Part shown: in pieces, positions 9,019 through 18,276 of the stretch
Position numbering within the stretch: position 1 is the first letter of the stretch
How the letters are laid out: each line of letters begins with the position of its first letter
From: Paenibacillus sp. OK003
GTDB lineage: Bacteria > Bacillota > Bacilli > Paenibacillales > Paenibacillaceae
Length of the DNA: 64,000 nucleotides
Direction of reading: 5' to 3'
Assembly: GCF_900109515.1 (NCBI RefSeq)
Contig: NZ_FOBD01000003.1
Location: forward strand, 248,001 to 312,000
Notes under the pieces: model-generated
Told to the model about the DNA's origin: nothing
Databases searched by the model: none
Seen by the model: the letters and a program-made list of their open reading frames with translations, nothing else
Position numbers and translations under genes: made by a program

Positions 9019-9671
9019 ATATAATCGAAATCTAAGTCCGTTTCAATAGTTTTTTTTGTGTAAAAATATTACAATAATTACTTATGCTATAATATCTTCT
9101 ACTTGCATAGTTAAACAAGATAGGGCTGGAGTTGATCTAAGGTCAGACTTTTTTCACTGTAATGCCAAATCTCATAATGCCCGAATGGTAAAAGATCGAA
9201 TTGAAAATTTGATGGGGTGTTTTATGAATCTTGACCGGTAGCCCTTCCCATGAGAAGGGGAATTATTGTGGAGGGACCAGAACATAGTCTGATTTGTGAT
9301 TAGATGTATATCTAATTAGTAAGAGACTATTTGGTAAAGAGAGTGGAGAACAATCAGCATAAAAGTGAGAAAACAGTTTGTGTTTACTTAAACTAACTGT
9401 ATTATCTGCACCCAGGCTGTTACGATCAGATATAATAGAAAATGGTTATTAGTCAAATTATATAGTAAAATTCATATTATAGAGTATAAGTGAAGTAAAT
9501 AAATTTCAATGAAGCATCTTTTTTTCATTCTGGATTTCAAAAGTATACAGTGCTCTAGATTATTTGATCAGCGCAGTTACTAATTACAATATGTGGTAGG
9601 CTGTTTCCTAACCCTAAACTATATACTCTTTGACTTTGACAATATACTTAGAAAAAAAGTTGGTGAAGTAG
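9019..9671. other. 653-bp intergenic region with one dispersed repeat
   Basis: It contains an extended -10 element (TGCTATAAT, ending 9093), a small CCCTT/AAGGG hairpin near 9241 and repeat copy 4 at 9267. The rest is AT-rich with short unassigned frames. The promoter of the LacI gene must lie here, but I could not place it. Confidence 0.5.
9267..9315 (+). repeat. Dispersed repeat, copy 4 (short form)
   Basis: TGTGGAGGGACCAGAACAT, then AGTCTGATTTGTGA and the tail TTAGATGTATATCTAA, a palindrome with 6-bp arms. Confidence 0.75.
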
Positions 9672-10691
9672 ATGAAAAACACAAATTCAAAAAAACGAGT
9701 AACCCTGAAGGATGTAGCGGAACACGCAGGTGTTTCTACAACGACTGCTTCGCTAGTGGTTAGAAATAATCCCAGAATTCCACAAGTCACTCGTGAAAGA
9801 GTTTTAAATTCGATTGAGGAATTAGGTTACATCTATGACAGGGTAGCTGCAAATATGCGCTCACAAAGTTCAAATTTGGTTGGAGTGATTGTGACCAATA
9901 TTGCAAATAAGTTCATTTCAGAATTTCTGATTGGAGCACAAAACAAACTTGAGGAATTCGGATACACCGTATTACTCGGTACAACTTCTGACAATGCAAC
10001 AAAGCAGCAAAATTTAATCTCTACTATGGTAGAACATAGAATTGACGGTCTGATTTTAAATCCTTCCTCCATCAGTTTAGAAAAGACCGTCAAACAATTA
10101 AATAATCTGAAAATTCCTCTGGTACTAGCTAACCGGGAATTGTATAACATTAGCGCTGATTATGCAGGTATCGACTATGAAGAAGGAGCATACCTGGCTA
10201 TATCGCACTTAGCAAAAAAAGGACATCGAAGAATTGCATTTCTAGGTGGTGTCAAAGAATCTTCGACATGGACAAAAAGGATGGATGGATATCGTAAGGC
10301 CTTCAAAGACCATAATCTAGAACTCGAAGAGAGTATCATAATAGCTAGCGACCCTACCAGCGAAGGAGGAGAGGAAGCTGCGAGGGTATTATTAAATTCC
10401 CCAAATCCTCCTTCAGCCATTTTTTGCTTTAGTGATTTGATTGCTTTTGGAGTCATGAAGGTCTTAACTAAAGAGGGAATCGTTGTTGGTCGTGACGTAG
10501 ATATTGTCGGATTTGATAATATACCTGACGCAGAAAATTACCACCCGCCTTTGACGACGGTCTCATCCTTTCCTAAATCGATAGGCATTCAAGCAGCCAA
10601 GCTTTTGCATAGCAAGATTATTGGTGAGAGTGAAGGACTTCAGCGTGTGATTCTTAAGCCAGAGCTGGTCATAAGAGATACATCTAAATAA
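9672..10691 (+). CDS. LacI-family transcriptional regulator
   Basis: The 339-residue product has the LacI HTH at residues 10-30 (LKDVAEHAGVSTTTASLVV), the hinge region (ATNMRS-like AANMRSQSS), and a periplasmic-binding-protein fold (LVGVIVTNIANKF, SDLIAFGVMKVL, DIVGFDNIP). A weak GGTGAAG site precedes the ATG. The next operon, on the same strand, carries two transporters and a shikimate/quinate dehydrogenase. Two ATCGATAT-centred palindromes lie just downstream of that operon's promoter. I infer it is the local repressor, released by shikimate, quinate or a related ring acid. That effector is a guess. Confidence 0.93.
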   Translation: MKNTNSKKRVTLKDVAEHAGVSTTTASLVVRNNPRIPQVTRERVLNSIEELGYIYDRVAANMRSQSSNLVGVIVTNIANKFISEFLIGAQNKLEEFGYTVLLGTTSDNATKQQNLISTMVEHRIDGLILNPSSISLEKTVKQLNNLKIPLVLANRELYNISADYAGIDYEEGAYLAISHLAKKGHRRIAFLGGVKESSTWTKRMDGYRKAFKDHNLELEESIIIASDPTSEGGEEAARVLLNSPNPPSAIFCFSDLIAFGVMKVLTKEGIVVGRDVDIVGFDNIPDAENYHPPLTTVSSFPKSIGIQAAKLLHSKIIGESEGLQRVILKPELVIRDTSK

Positions 10692-10728
10692 TAATTTTCT
10701 TTCCAAAACCAAATTATTGATGAAACTG

Positions 10729-10797
10729 AAAAACACCTCGAGTGAGAAAAGGATCGTGATCTAACGTTCCAAGTATCGCTAGAAGGTGTTTTTTTGA
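10729..10797 (+). terminator. Terminator after the lacI-type gene
   Basis: AAAAACACCT (10729-10738) pairs with AGGTGTTTTT (10784-10793) across a 45-nt loop, and the T run continues to 10796. Confidence 0.65.
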
Positions 10798-10880
10798 TTT
10801 TCACATTTTAATACTTAAAATAGCCCCATTAGGACACAGAATATGATTACTAAAAAACAAATGTGAAATTTATCACAATA

Positions 10881-10909
10881 TTGACACATTTTTTTATGAG
10901 GAGTATAGT
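10881..10909 (+). promoter_or_regulatory. Sigma-A promoter of the MFS/shikimate dehydrogenase operon
   Basis: TTGACA (10881-10886), a 17-nt spacer and TATAGT (10904-10909). It is close to consensus, so repression by the downstream operators is the likely control. Confidence 0.75.
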
Positions 10910-10928
10910 AAGTTTTGCGCACGATTTA

Positions 10929-11009
10929 GTATATCGATATACTTGATTTATTCCATATAATAAGAGGTATGATTTGTTTTATTTCATTTTATTTTGTACA
11001 TCGATATAC
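10929..11009. promoter_or_regulatory. Putative LacI-type operators
   Basis: AGTATATCGATATACT (10929-10944) is a perfect 16-bp palindrome about 20 bp after the -10 element. GTACATCGATATAC (10996-11009) is a second site with one mismatch. Both are centred on ATCGAT, like the central-CG operators of the LacI family. Confidence 0.65.
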
Positions 11010-11132
11010 CGTGATTTATGCATCAAGGTATATTTCCTAATATAGGAGTACAGAATTGTATCCATTAGGAGGCAAAGCAATGTAATTATTAATCGAGTTG
11101 TTGAACTTGTATTTTGGCAAAGGGGACAACAA

Positions 11133-12320
11133 ATGAAATATCCGCACCTAAAAATGGGATTAGGGATTTACCTAAGTTATTTACTATTGGGAATGGTCAA
11201 TATCATGCTCGCTTCAAATATGAATTTTTTATCCGAGCGACTACATGTTGCCAAAACAGATATCAGCTTGCTTATCTCTGTTGTTGGAGTTGGCCACTTA
11301 CTAACAATAAATATTGCAGGTAAGTTATCCGATCGTTATGGAAGAAAGCCTTTGATCATTGCAGCTACTTTGCTATACGCTGTTTTGCTTGTTGGAACAC
11401 CATTAACAACTCACTTTCAGATTGCGCTCTTATTCGCTTTTTTAGCCGGAATAAGTAATTCGCTTCTGGATTCCGGTTCTTACCCAGCCTTGAATGAAAG
11501 CTATCAAGAAGCAGCAGGCACTGCAATTGTGTTAATAAAAGCATTTATGTCAGTAGGAGCTATCATTCTACCGGCTTTAATAACATTTTTAATGTCTAAA
11601 GAATTATTTTTTGGTTATGCATTTTTCATTCCTGCCATTTTGTTTGCTTTTTTAGGTATGTATTTTGTAACCATTCGCTTTCCTGGAATGATTGCGCAGA
11701 ACCCACACAAGGAAAGAAACGAGAAGCATTCCAGTGAGCAGAGGGCTGACTTGTATAGTTGGAAAGAAGGTTCTGCTCTGGTCATCATCGGTTTTTTTTC
11801 TGTATCGTTGTCAACAGTTATTCAGACATGGCTGCCCACTTATGGTAACCAAGTCTTACAGCTAAATGAAAAAAATGCAGTGGAGTTGCTTAGTTTTTAC
11901 AGCATGGGCGGATTAATTTGTATTTTGGTGCTTGCTTTCTTATTGAAAAAGTTCATTAAACCTATTACGGCAATGGTCGTTACACCTGGAATAGCAACCG
12001 TCTTTTTAGTTGTACTGCTGGCATTTCGTAATCCAGTCCTTGCTCCGTTTATTGCTTTTTTTCTTGGGCTGTTCACCTCAGGAATGTATCAATTAGCTAT
12101 GACGGTCATGATTGATTTATTTCCAGCTAGAAAAGGGGTAAGCGTATCTTACGTAAGTGCTTCTGCTAGTGTAGCTTTTATGGTTATTCCTTTTATCACG
12201 AGTTTACTCGTTAAACATATAGGAGTATCTGCTGTGTTTTATTTTGACTTATGTATTGCTGTGATGAGTACATGTCTAGCGCTTTATTTATCAAAGCAAA
12301 TGAGATCATTTTCAAAATAA
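11133..12320 (+). CDS. MFS transporter (first of a tandem pair)
   Basis: The 395-residue product has 12 predicted membrane segments and the MFS motif A between helices 2 and 3 (GKLSDRYGRKP). The ATG follows an AAAGGGGAC-like site. It is the first gene of a three-gene operon ending in a shikimate/quinate dehydrogenase homologue, so uptake of shikimate, quinate or a related hydroaromatic acid is inferred. Its neighbour is a paralogue of identical length with conserved blocks such as ANSLLDSGTYPAL/SNSLLDSGSYPAL. Confidence 0.9.
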   Translation: MKYPHLKMGLGIYLSYLLLGMVNIMLASNMNFLSERLHVAKTDISLLISVVGVGHLLTINIAGKLSDRYGRKPLIIAATLLYAVLLVGTPLTTHFQIALLFAFLAGISNSLLDSGSYPALNESYQEAAGTAIVLIKAFMSVGAIILPALITFLMSKELFFGYAFFIPAILFAFLGMYFVTIRFPGMIAQNPHKERNEKHSSEQRADLYSWKEGSALVIIGFFSVSLSTVIQTWLPTYGNQVLQLNEKNAVELLSFYSMGGLICILVLAFLLKKFIKPITAMVVTPGIATVFLVVLLAFRNPVLAPFIAFFLGLFTSGMYQLAMTVMIDLFPARKGVSVSYVSASASVAFMVIPFITSLLVKHIGVSAVFYFDLCIAVMSTCLALYLSKQMRSFSK

Positions 12321-12363
12321 TGTTTCACTAAATATTTGCTTGTAATAAAAGGAGGGAAAGCAA

Positions 12364-13551
12364 ATGAAAAATCCATATATTAAAACGTCCCTTGGCATGT
12401 ACTTGAATTACTTTATGCTTGGGATGATCAATATCATTATCGCTTCAAATATGAGTGCCCTATCAGATAACTACAATCAACCAGTTGAAAAGATCAGTTT
12501 GCTTGTTTCTGCAATTGGTATCGGTAAGCTAATAGCTCTATTCTTTGCCGGCCGGTTGTCCGATAAAATCGGTCGTAAACCAATCATCATTACAGGAAGT
12601 TTTCTGTATTTACTGTTCCTAGTTGGTATTCCTTTAATGTCAAGCTATCCCGTGGCCTTTGTATTGGCCATCACTGCCGGAATAGCAAATTCATTACTGG
12701 ATTCAGGAACATATCCAGCATTGATTGAATCATTTCCTAAGAAATCTAGTTCGGCTACGGTTTTGGTCAAAGCGATCATGTCCATCGGAGCCACGTTACT
12801 GCCATTCATTCTTGCGTATCTAGTTGCCAACGATATCTCTTGGGGCTGGTCATTTTATGCTTTGGGAATCTTGTTCCTCATCAGTGGAATTTATTTGATC
12901 TTTATGCCGTTCCCAGCGTTTAAGTCCAACTCAAAAGATGAAGTAGACAGTGAAGTCTACAAAAATCGTTTCAAGGAAGAACCGAAGTTTTGGGGAGAAG
13001 GATTGGCAATTATCCTTATCGGTTTTACTTCCACAGCATTGTTTGTGGTTTGGCAAACATGGCTTCCAGAGCTGGGGTCTAAATTTATTGGATTGAGTGA
13101 GAATGTCTCGGTAAAACTTTTAAGCTATTTTAGCATTGGCGCATTGGTGTCGGTACTTTTGCTTGCAGCTTTACTAGACAAGCTCATAAAACCAATCACT
13201 GTGATGATCTTATATCCAACGATAGCCTTCTTATCCATGCTGAGCTTGTTCTTTGTTCAATCGTATCCAATTGTTATTATAATGACGTTTATCTTGGGAT
13301 TGTCGACTTCCGGTACCTTCCAATTGGCTATCACTGTAATGACACAATTCTTCGTCAAAAACAAAGGAACGACAACATCTTATGTAAATATAGCAGGAAG
13401 TGCTGCTTTTATATTGGTTCCCTTCATATCGAGCTTCTTGGTGGGACAGATCGGTATTTCCATGACACTTGTTTTTGATATGGTCATTGCATGTTTGAGT
13501 GTATTGCTTGCAGTATTTGTACTTATCCGAGGAAAAAAAGTGTTTCAATAA
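12364..13551 (+). CDS. MFS transporter (second of a tandem pair)
   Basis: Also 395 residues, with motif A as AGRLSDKIGRKP and the same block order as the gene before it, so the pair arose by tandem duplication. AGGAGGG lies just before the ATG. The 43-bp gap from the first MFS gene and 27-bp gap to the dehydrogenase indicate one transcript. The two carriers may differ in substrate (for example shikimate versus quinate or dehydroshikimate) or in direction of transport. The sequence does not say which. Confidence 0.9.
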   Translation: MKNPYIKTSLGMYLNYFMLGMINIIIASNMSALSDNYNQPVEKISLLVSAIGIGKLIALFFAGRLSDKIGRKPIIITGSFLYLLFLVGIPLMSSYPVAFVLAITAGIANSLLDSGTYPALIESFPKKSSSATVLVKAIMSIGATLLPFILAYLVANDISWGWSFYALGILFLISGIYLIFMPFPAFKSNSKDEVDSEVYKNRFKEEPKFWGEGLAIILIGFTSTALFVVWQTWLPELGSKFIGLSENVSVKLLSYFSIGALVSVLLLAALLDKLIKPITVMILYPTIAFLSMLSLFFVQSYPIVIIMTFILGLSTSGTFQLAITVMTQFFVKNKGTTTSYVNIAGSAAFILVPFISSFLVGQIGISMTLVFDMVIACLSVLLAVFVLIRGKKVFQ

Positions 13552-13578
13552 AAATTCAACTCGTAAGGAGTCTTTCAA

Positions 13579-14484
13579 ATGAATAACTACGATAAAAATC
13601 TTGCCAAAATTGACGCAACAACAACTTTAGTTGGATTACTTGCTACACCAATCGGACATAGCGTCTCCCCCCAAATGCACAATGTGGGTTATACGATCAG
13701 TGGGTTGAACTATGCATATTTGGCTTTTGAGGTTGGACCAGAGAAGTTGAAAGAAACCGTTGAAGGTATGAAAGCAATGGGAGTTGCAGGATTCAATGTG
13801 TCCATGCCCAACAAAATTGATGTTATTCAGTATTTGGACGAGCTGGATGATACCGCTAAATTCTCAAGAGCCAGTAATACCGTCGTAAATAAAAATGGCA
13901 AGTTGATCGGATATAATACGGATGGATTAGGTTACGTAAAAAATCTTGAAGAACATGGAGTCGAGTTAAACGGGAAAAAAGTAACTTTAGTCGGTTCTGG
14001 TGGTGCTGCAACACCGATCGCTATTCAGCTGGTTCAATCAGGCATTAAAGAGATTAGTATTTTCGCCAGAAATGACAAATTCTTCTCCAAAGCAGAAGAA
14101 AATGCAGCATATATTAACAATGAGATGAAACACTTCGGCGTGAAGGCTAACGTTTTCCCTTTGGAAGATAAAGAAGCATTTCGTAAAGAAATCGCAGAAA
14201 GTGCTATTTTAGCGAACGCTACGAGCTTGGGCATGAAACCATTAGACGAATTAAGTATTGTTGATGATACTGAAGATGTGTTGCGCAAAGATTTAGTAGT
14301 AACCGATGTTGTATACAATCCTCGCAAAACAAAACTGTTAAAACAGGCCGAAGCTGCTGGAGCCAAAGCGATTAACGGTCTCGGTATGGTGTTATGGCAA
14401 GGCGCACTTGCTTACAAACTATTTACAGGAGAAGATATGCCAATTGCAGAGGTGAAGGAGAGCGTATTTGGTACAGAAATATAA
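13579..14484 (+). CDS. Shikimate/quinate 5-dehydrogenase (AroE/YdiB type)
   Basis: 301 residues, slightly longer than biosynthetic AroE (about 280). The substrate site SVSPQMHN near residue 28, the catalytic-lysine motif NVSMPNK near 75, GYNTDGLGY and the nucleotide loop GSGGAATPIA are all present. The enzyme oxidises shikimate or quinate, or reduces dehydroshikimate, with NAD(P). Placement behind two MFS genes and a LacI regulator, and not among aromatic biosynthesis genes, favours a catabolic YdiB-like role. AAGGAG precedes the ATG. A terminator follows at 14511. Confidence 0.92.
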   Translation: MNNYDKNLAKIDATTTLVGLLATPIGHSVSPQMHNVGYTISGLNYAYLAFEVGPEKLKETVEGMKAMGVAGFNVSMPNKIDVIQYLDELDDTAKFSRASNTVVNKNGKLIGYNTDGLGYVKNLEEHGVELNGKKVTLVGSGGAATPIAIQLVQSGIKEISIFARNDKFFSKAEENAAYINNEMKHFGVKANVFPLEDKEAFRKEIAESAILANATSLGMKPLDELSIVDDTEDVLRKDLVVTDVVYNPRKTKLLKQAEAAGAKAINGLGMVLWQGALAYKLFTGEDMPIAEVKESVFGTEI

Positions 14485-14510
14485 ATAGAAACTAGGGTAA
14501 GTGGATATAT

Positions 14511-14567
14511 AAAAAAGGACCGTAAGTGTTCATCTTCCATCGATGAATGCTTGCGGTCCTTTTATGT
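14511..14567. terminator. Bidirectional terminator between converging genes
   Basis: AAAAGGACCGTAAGTGTTCATC pairs along most of its length with the segment 14542-14563. A tracts on the left and T tracts on the right suit both the dehydrogenase operon and the minus-strand gene at 14648. Confidence 0.8.
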
Positions 14568-14647
14568 TTATCCTGTACCTTTGTGCCCTGGCAGCATCTT
14601 GATAAAAATATCTAATGAACAACGGTATCGGTTTCCGCCTCTCTTTG

Positions 14648-14905
14648 TTAACATCTTCGGAACGCTCCGCCGCGTGCCAGAGCGAAGAAGATGAGCAGGG
14701 CAATAATCGAGCCAACGATGGCTGGAATAATATGAAATCCGCCAATCACCGGCCCCCTTGGTCCCAGCAATTCCGTTCCTAACCAGGAACCGATAAAACC
14801 CGCAATAATGTTTCCAAGTATACCGCCCGGTACGTCCCGCCCAATCAAGTTGCCGCTTAACCAGCCAATAAGTCCACCAACAATGAGTACCCAGAGCAGA
14901 TCCAT
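14648..14905 (-). CDS. GlsB/YeaQ/YmgE family membrane protein
   Basis: 85 residues of the transglycosylase-associated (YeaQ/YmgE) family: three glycine-rich membrane segments with LIGRDVPGGILGNIIAGFIG and GGFHIIPAIVGSIIALLIF. An AAAGGAG site precedes the ATG. Such small proteins are often general-stress induced in Gram-positive bacteria. Their biochemical role is unknown. Single gene, divergent from the two-component pair. Confidence 0.9.
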   Translation of the reverse strand: MDLLWVLIVGGLIGWLSGNLIGRDVPGGILGNIIAGFIGSWLGTELLGPRGPVIGGFHIIPAIVGSIIALLIFFALARGGAFRRC

Positions 14906-15063
14906 GGATTGTTCTCCTTTCTTCGAGTTTATTACAAGTTATGTTCGGCTCAGTGGAATATACCTCATCTTCCAGTTGGTGGAGGAATCTAAAGTGTGTG
15001 TGCTAAGATGGGTTAATAGATGATTGAAGCTGGTGAAAACAAGGCTAGATAGGGGGTGTACAG

Positions 15064-15771
15064 TTGAAGAAAATCCTAGTCATTGATGATGAAATCGCAA
15101 TTCGAGATTTAATTGAGCTGGTGCTAAGGCGAGAAAACTACGATGTGCAGACCGCAGAGGACGGCAAAACGGGCTTGCAGCTGCTCGACTCTTTTCAACC
15201 CGATTTAGTGGTACTTGATCTGATGCTGCCTGACTGCTCCGGATATGACCTGTGCAAGGAAATCACCATGAAACGTGCCGTTCCTGTGATCATGCTCTCT
15301 GCCAAAAATGAGGTAATCGACAAGGTGTTGGGACTAGAGCTAGGGGCTGAAGATTACATGACCAAACCCTTTGACAATCGTGAATTGCTCGCTCGGATCA
15401 AGGTGATTCTGAGAAGAAACGAGAGCAAGGAGGAATCAAGTGAAGGAACAGAAATGAAATCTACACGCATCATTCATGAAGAGCTGACATTTGATCTGGA
15501 AAGCCGAAGGGTGCTGAAAAACGGTGTACCCGTGTCTTTAACGGCCAAAGAGTTTAAAATTCTGGAAACGTTACTCAAAAGGCCAGACAAAATCTTTACC
15601 CGGGATGAGCTGCTGCAGATCGGATGGGGATATGACTTTATGGGAGACAGTCGCAGTGTGGATATGACCATCATGCGATTACGGAAGAAGCTGGAGGATA
15701 ACGCGGACGAACCGAAGTATGTCAGGACGATCTATGGATTTGGCTATCAACTTGGAGGTGGCGAAGCCTGA
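15064..15771 (+). CDS. OmpR/PhoB-type response regulator
   Basis: 235 residues from a TTG start behind AGGGGGTG. The receiver domain (1-120) has the acidic pair IDDE at 7-10, the phosphoacceptor in VLDLMLP at Asp52, and the conserved lysine in YMTKPFD near 101. A winged-helix DNA-binding domain follows (about 138-232; LTAKEFKILETLLKRP, VDMTIMRLRKKL, YVRTIYGFGYQL). It forms an operon with the kinase whose frame overlaps its stop codon. The target may include the lipoprotein gene downstream. The signal is unknown. Confidence 0.95.
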   Translation: MKKILVIDDEIAIRDLIELVLRRENYDVQTAEDGKTGLQLLDSFQPDLVVLDLMLPDCSGYDLCKEITMKRAVPVIMLSAKNEVIDKVLGLELGAEDYMTKPFDNRELLARIKVILRRNESKEESSEGTEMKSTRIIHEELTFDLESRRVLKNGVPVSLTAKEFKILETLLKRPDKIFTRDELLQIGWGYDFMGDSRSVDMTIMRLRKKLEDNADEPKYVRTIYGFGYQLGGGEA

Positions 15772-17195
15772 AGTATGCAACCCGGTTACTGCTGAATTAT
15801 TTATTTTTCTCTGTGCTGTCCTTTGGCATCATCATTTTTGCGGTGAATAAAGCCATCGATTATTACAGCTTCATTACCATTGAAAAACAGATGATGGAGA
15901 AGGCGGATCTGTCCGAGTTGTCCTTCCGTGAGGTATTGGCACAGCATAGATCATCGACAGGAGAGCCGCAGACAAAAGAAATCGTCAGACTTGCTCTGGA
16001 GAAGCTGAAAACTTCAGGCAAGGAAGTACGTATCTATGATAGCTCCAAGCAGTTGATGGGCTTGGCTGTGAATGGCATCATCATTAATGATGGTAAACCT
16101 GTTATTTTTGAAAAGAATATTGAGAAAGCCCTGAGCGGCAGTTATGCCTACAGCGTAACGGAAGATCATCTGCTTTATTTTGCCACTCCCATTCAGGATC
16201 AATTCTACGAAAACGCTTATGTGTATGAGTTCGTGGAGGACATTTCCTACTTTTATGCGATTATGGATCAAATCCGTTATATCTTGTTTGCGGGTGCAGG
16301 CGGATTTATTATACTGATTACGTTATCCAGTCTGTGGATTGCCCGCAACACAACCAAGCCGATTAAACTGTTGCTTGGCGCTGCGCAAAGTTTCTCTAAA
16401 CAGGAGTTTCGGAGAGTTCAACTCAACCGGAAGGATGAGCTGGGCATGCTGGCAGATGGGCTGGATTCCATGGGGCGGCAGCTTCATGATTACATTCAGT
16501 ACCAGAAACAATTTGTCTCCAACGTATCTCACGAGTTAAAAACACCCTTGGCAGCCATTCGTGGTTTCTCTCAATACTTGGTTGAAGGGGAGAACGAGAA
16601 CAAGGAGCTGCAAAAAATCTATGCTCATCTGCTGCAGGAATCGGACCGGCTGACACGCTTGATTAATGAACTGTTGTTGTTATCCCGATTCGACAAAGCT
16701 GGTTCTAACGAACTGGAATTTGAAAAGACGGAAATGAATGAACTGATTCAGGAAGTCACAATGAATATGGGAGCCAAGGCTAAGGATAAAGGGATCGAGA
16801 TCAGAGTCAGTCAAGCGGAGGAAGAACCGGATGATGAGGGTACGACAAGAGTTTACGCCAACGTAAATCCAATGCTGATGTCCCATGCGATCTCCAATCT
16901 TGTGGATAATGCCATCAAATATTCAGACAGTCCATCGCTAATCGAATTGACGTTGGAACATACGCCAAGCGAGGTAGTTATACGGATACGTGATCAAGGG
17001 ATCGGTATCGCGGGCGATGAGTTGGAGAGCGTGCAGGAACGTTTTTACCGGGCGAAAAATGCAAGCACAGCGAACGGTTCGGGTCTTGGAATTTCCATTT
17101 GCAAAGAGATTGTAGAGCGGTTTAATGGATATATCGACATGGAAAGTCAAATCGGGGAAGGTACGACCGTTACGATTGTTTTGCCTCGTGTGTAA
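15768..17195 (+). CDS. Sensor histidine kinase
   Basis: The frame opens before the first GTG (15813). A CTG at 15768 overlaps the regulator's TGA, carries GGAGG nine bases upstream and gives a full first membrane helix (RLLLNYLFFSVLSFGIIIF), so I prefer it. An extracytoplasmic domain of about 130 residues follows, then a second helix (about 170-190), HAMP, the H-box FVSNVSHELKTPLAAIRGF, NLVDNAIKY, DQGIGIAGDE and GSGLGISICKEI. It belongs to the OmpR-type kinase class, phosphorylating the preceding regulator at the membrane. Ligand unknown. Confidence 0.93.
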   Translation: MKYATRLLLNYLFFSVLSFGIIIFAVNKAIDYYSFITIEKQMMEKADLSELSFREVLAQHRSSTGEPQTKEIVRLALEKLKTSGKEVRIYDSSKQLMGLAVNGIIINDGKPVIFEKNIEKALSGSYAYSVTEDHLLYFATPIQDQFYENAYVYEFVEDISYFYAIMDQIRYILFAGAGGFIILITLSSLWIARNTTKPIKLLLGAAQSFSKQEFRRVQLNRKDELGMLADGLDSMGRQLHDYIQYQKQFVSNVSHELKTPLAAIRGFSQYLVEGENENKELQKIYAHLLQESDRLTRLINELLLLSRFDKAGSNELEFEKTEMNELIQEVTMNMGAKAKDKGIEIRVSQAEEEPDDEGTTRVYANVNPMLMSHAISNLVDNAIKYSDSPSLIELTLEHTPSEVVIRIRDQGIGIAGDELESVQERFYRAKNASTANGSGLGISICKEIVERFNGYIDMESQIGEGTTVTIVLPRV

Positions 17196-17317
17196 ACACG
17201 CGATTAACGTGCGTAAATAGTTAACGTTACAAGATTGATACAATTCTGTTATGAGACTAACAAATGCTTTTTTTATAATCACTTCATAAGAAGAAATCAC
17301 ACATTTATGGAGGGATC

Positions 17318-17977
17318 ATGATGAAATTGATAAACAAAGCTACAGCTGTTATCCTGCTGAGTATTTTACTAACGATGGCACTGACGGGCTGTCAGTCCAA
17401 TGGTGCCAAGTCGCCAGAAGCGGCGCAGAACTTGGCTGATAAAAACACATCAAACGAACAGAGTGCTGAAGCTATTAAGGAAGGTTCGATGGAGAAGGAA
17501 GGCAATGTGGTGCTGAAGGAGCTTGCTTTTGTCTATAATGAGCACACCATTGCAATTTCGGATACAGCGAATGAAGATCAGATGGAACAGATGCTGGGCA
17601 AACCGGATCACCTGAAATCTCATACGTACAGTGCCGATGATGGAACAAACATGGATACGTTAATCGGTTTTACAGAAAAGGTTTATACGTATCCTGGTCT
17701 GGAGGTTAAAACAATCAGTATACCGGAGGGGAAACAAGACTCCATCTTTCATATCGAAATTACAGATCCTAAGTACGCGACAGTGCGGAACATTAAAGCA
17801 GGAGATAGCCTGGATACTCTCAAAAACGCCTACCCTGAGGGGAAGCTGCATGGTGATGGCTCCCCTAATGAGGAGGATGACTTCCGTTACGAGCCATCCA
17901 ATTATGTGGATGTGATGTCTTTTCATATCAAGGATGCCAAGGTGGAGAGCATTCAGATCTACAGCCTTCTGGATTAA
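17318..17977 (+). CDS. Lipoprotein of unknown function
   Basis: The 219-residue product has a type II signal with lipobox LTGC at about residue 25, then a low-complexity acidic linker (to about 75) and a folded domain that repeats a KP(D/E)HLKSHTY / AGDSLDTLKNAYPEG pattern, reminiscent of two tandem halves. AGGGATC precedes the ATG. It follows the two-component operon by 120 bp on the same strand and is closed by a terminator at 18019. I do not recognise a family. A role in sensing or in the kinase's stimulus is only a guess from position. Confidence 0.75.
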   Translation: MMKLINKATAVILLSILLTMALTGCQSNGAKSPEAAQNLADKNTSNEQSAEAIKEGSMEKEGNVVLKELAFVYNEHTIAISDTANEDQMEQMLGKPDHLKSHTYSADDGTNMDTLIGFTEKVYTYPGLEVKTISIPEGKQDSIFHIEITDPKYATVRNIKAGDSLDTLKNAYPEGKLHGDGSPNEEDDFRYEPSNYVDVMSFHIKDAKVESIQIYSLLD

Positions 17978-18018
17978 TATTTAGTATCGATATTGATAAG
18001 CCATTCATACGATTCAAA

Positions 18019-18050
18019 TACCTGCCTGAGAGAGGGGCAGGTACTTTCTT
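18019..18050 (+). terminator. Terminator after the lipoprotein gene
   Basis: ACCTGCC and GGCAGGT form a 7-bp stem (18020-18042), followed by a T-rich stretch. Confidence 0.65.
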
Positions 18051-18222
18051 ATAAAACGAATTTGGCTTGCTTCATCGCAGTTTCGATCTCTTGAAAGGAT
18101 GCTTTGAATCTGTCATCAATCTCCCTGCAAATATTCGTTATGAATACTTCATCAAAAAAGTTTTCTGTTATTGGTCTAATCGGTATGGTATCGCAAACTA
18201 CCGAGCAGCAAAAGATATAAGC
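18049..18222 (-). pseudogene. Possible C-terminal gene fossil
   Basis: The minus strand has one open stretch reading TENFFDEVFITNICREIDDR and ending ETAMKQAKFVL before a stop at 18049. It looks like the amphipathic C-terminus of a soluble protein. No start or upstream part remains. Family not recognised. Confidence 0.25.
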
Positions 18223-18233
18223 AAAGATTTAGT

Positions 18234-18276
18234 AGCGATTGCTTCCGGGAATGGGGGAAGCAATCGCTATGTTTTT
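18234..18276 (+). terminator. Hairpin with T-run
   Basis: AGCGATTGCTTCC (18234-18246) pairs perfectly with GGAAGCAATCGCT (18256-18268), followed by ATGTTTTTG. No gene ends just upstream, so it may belong to lost sequence. Confidence 0.6.
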
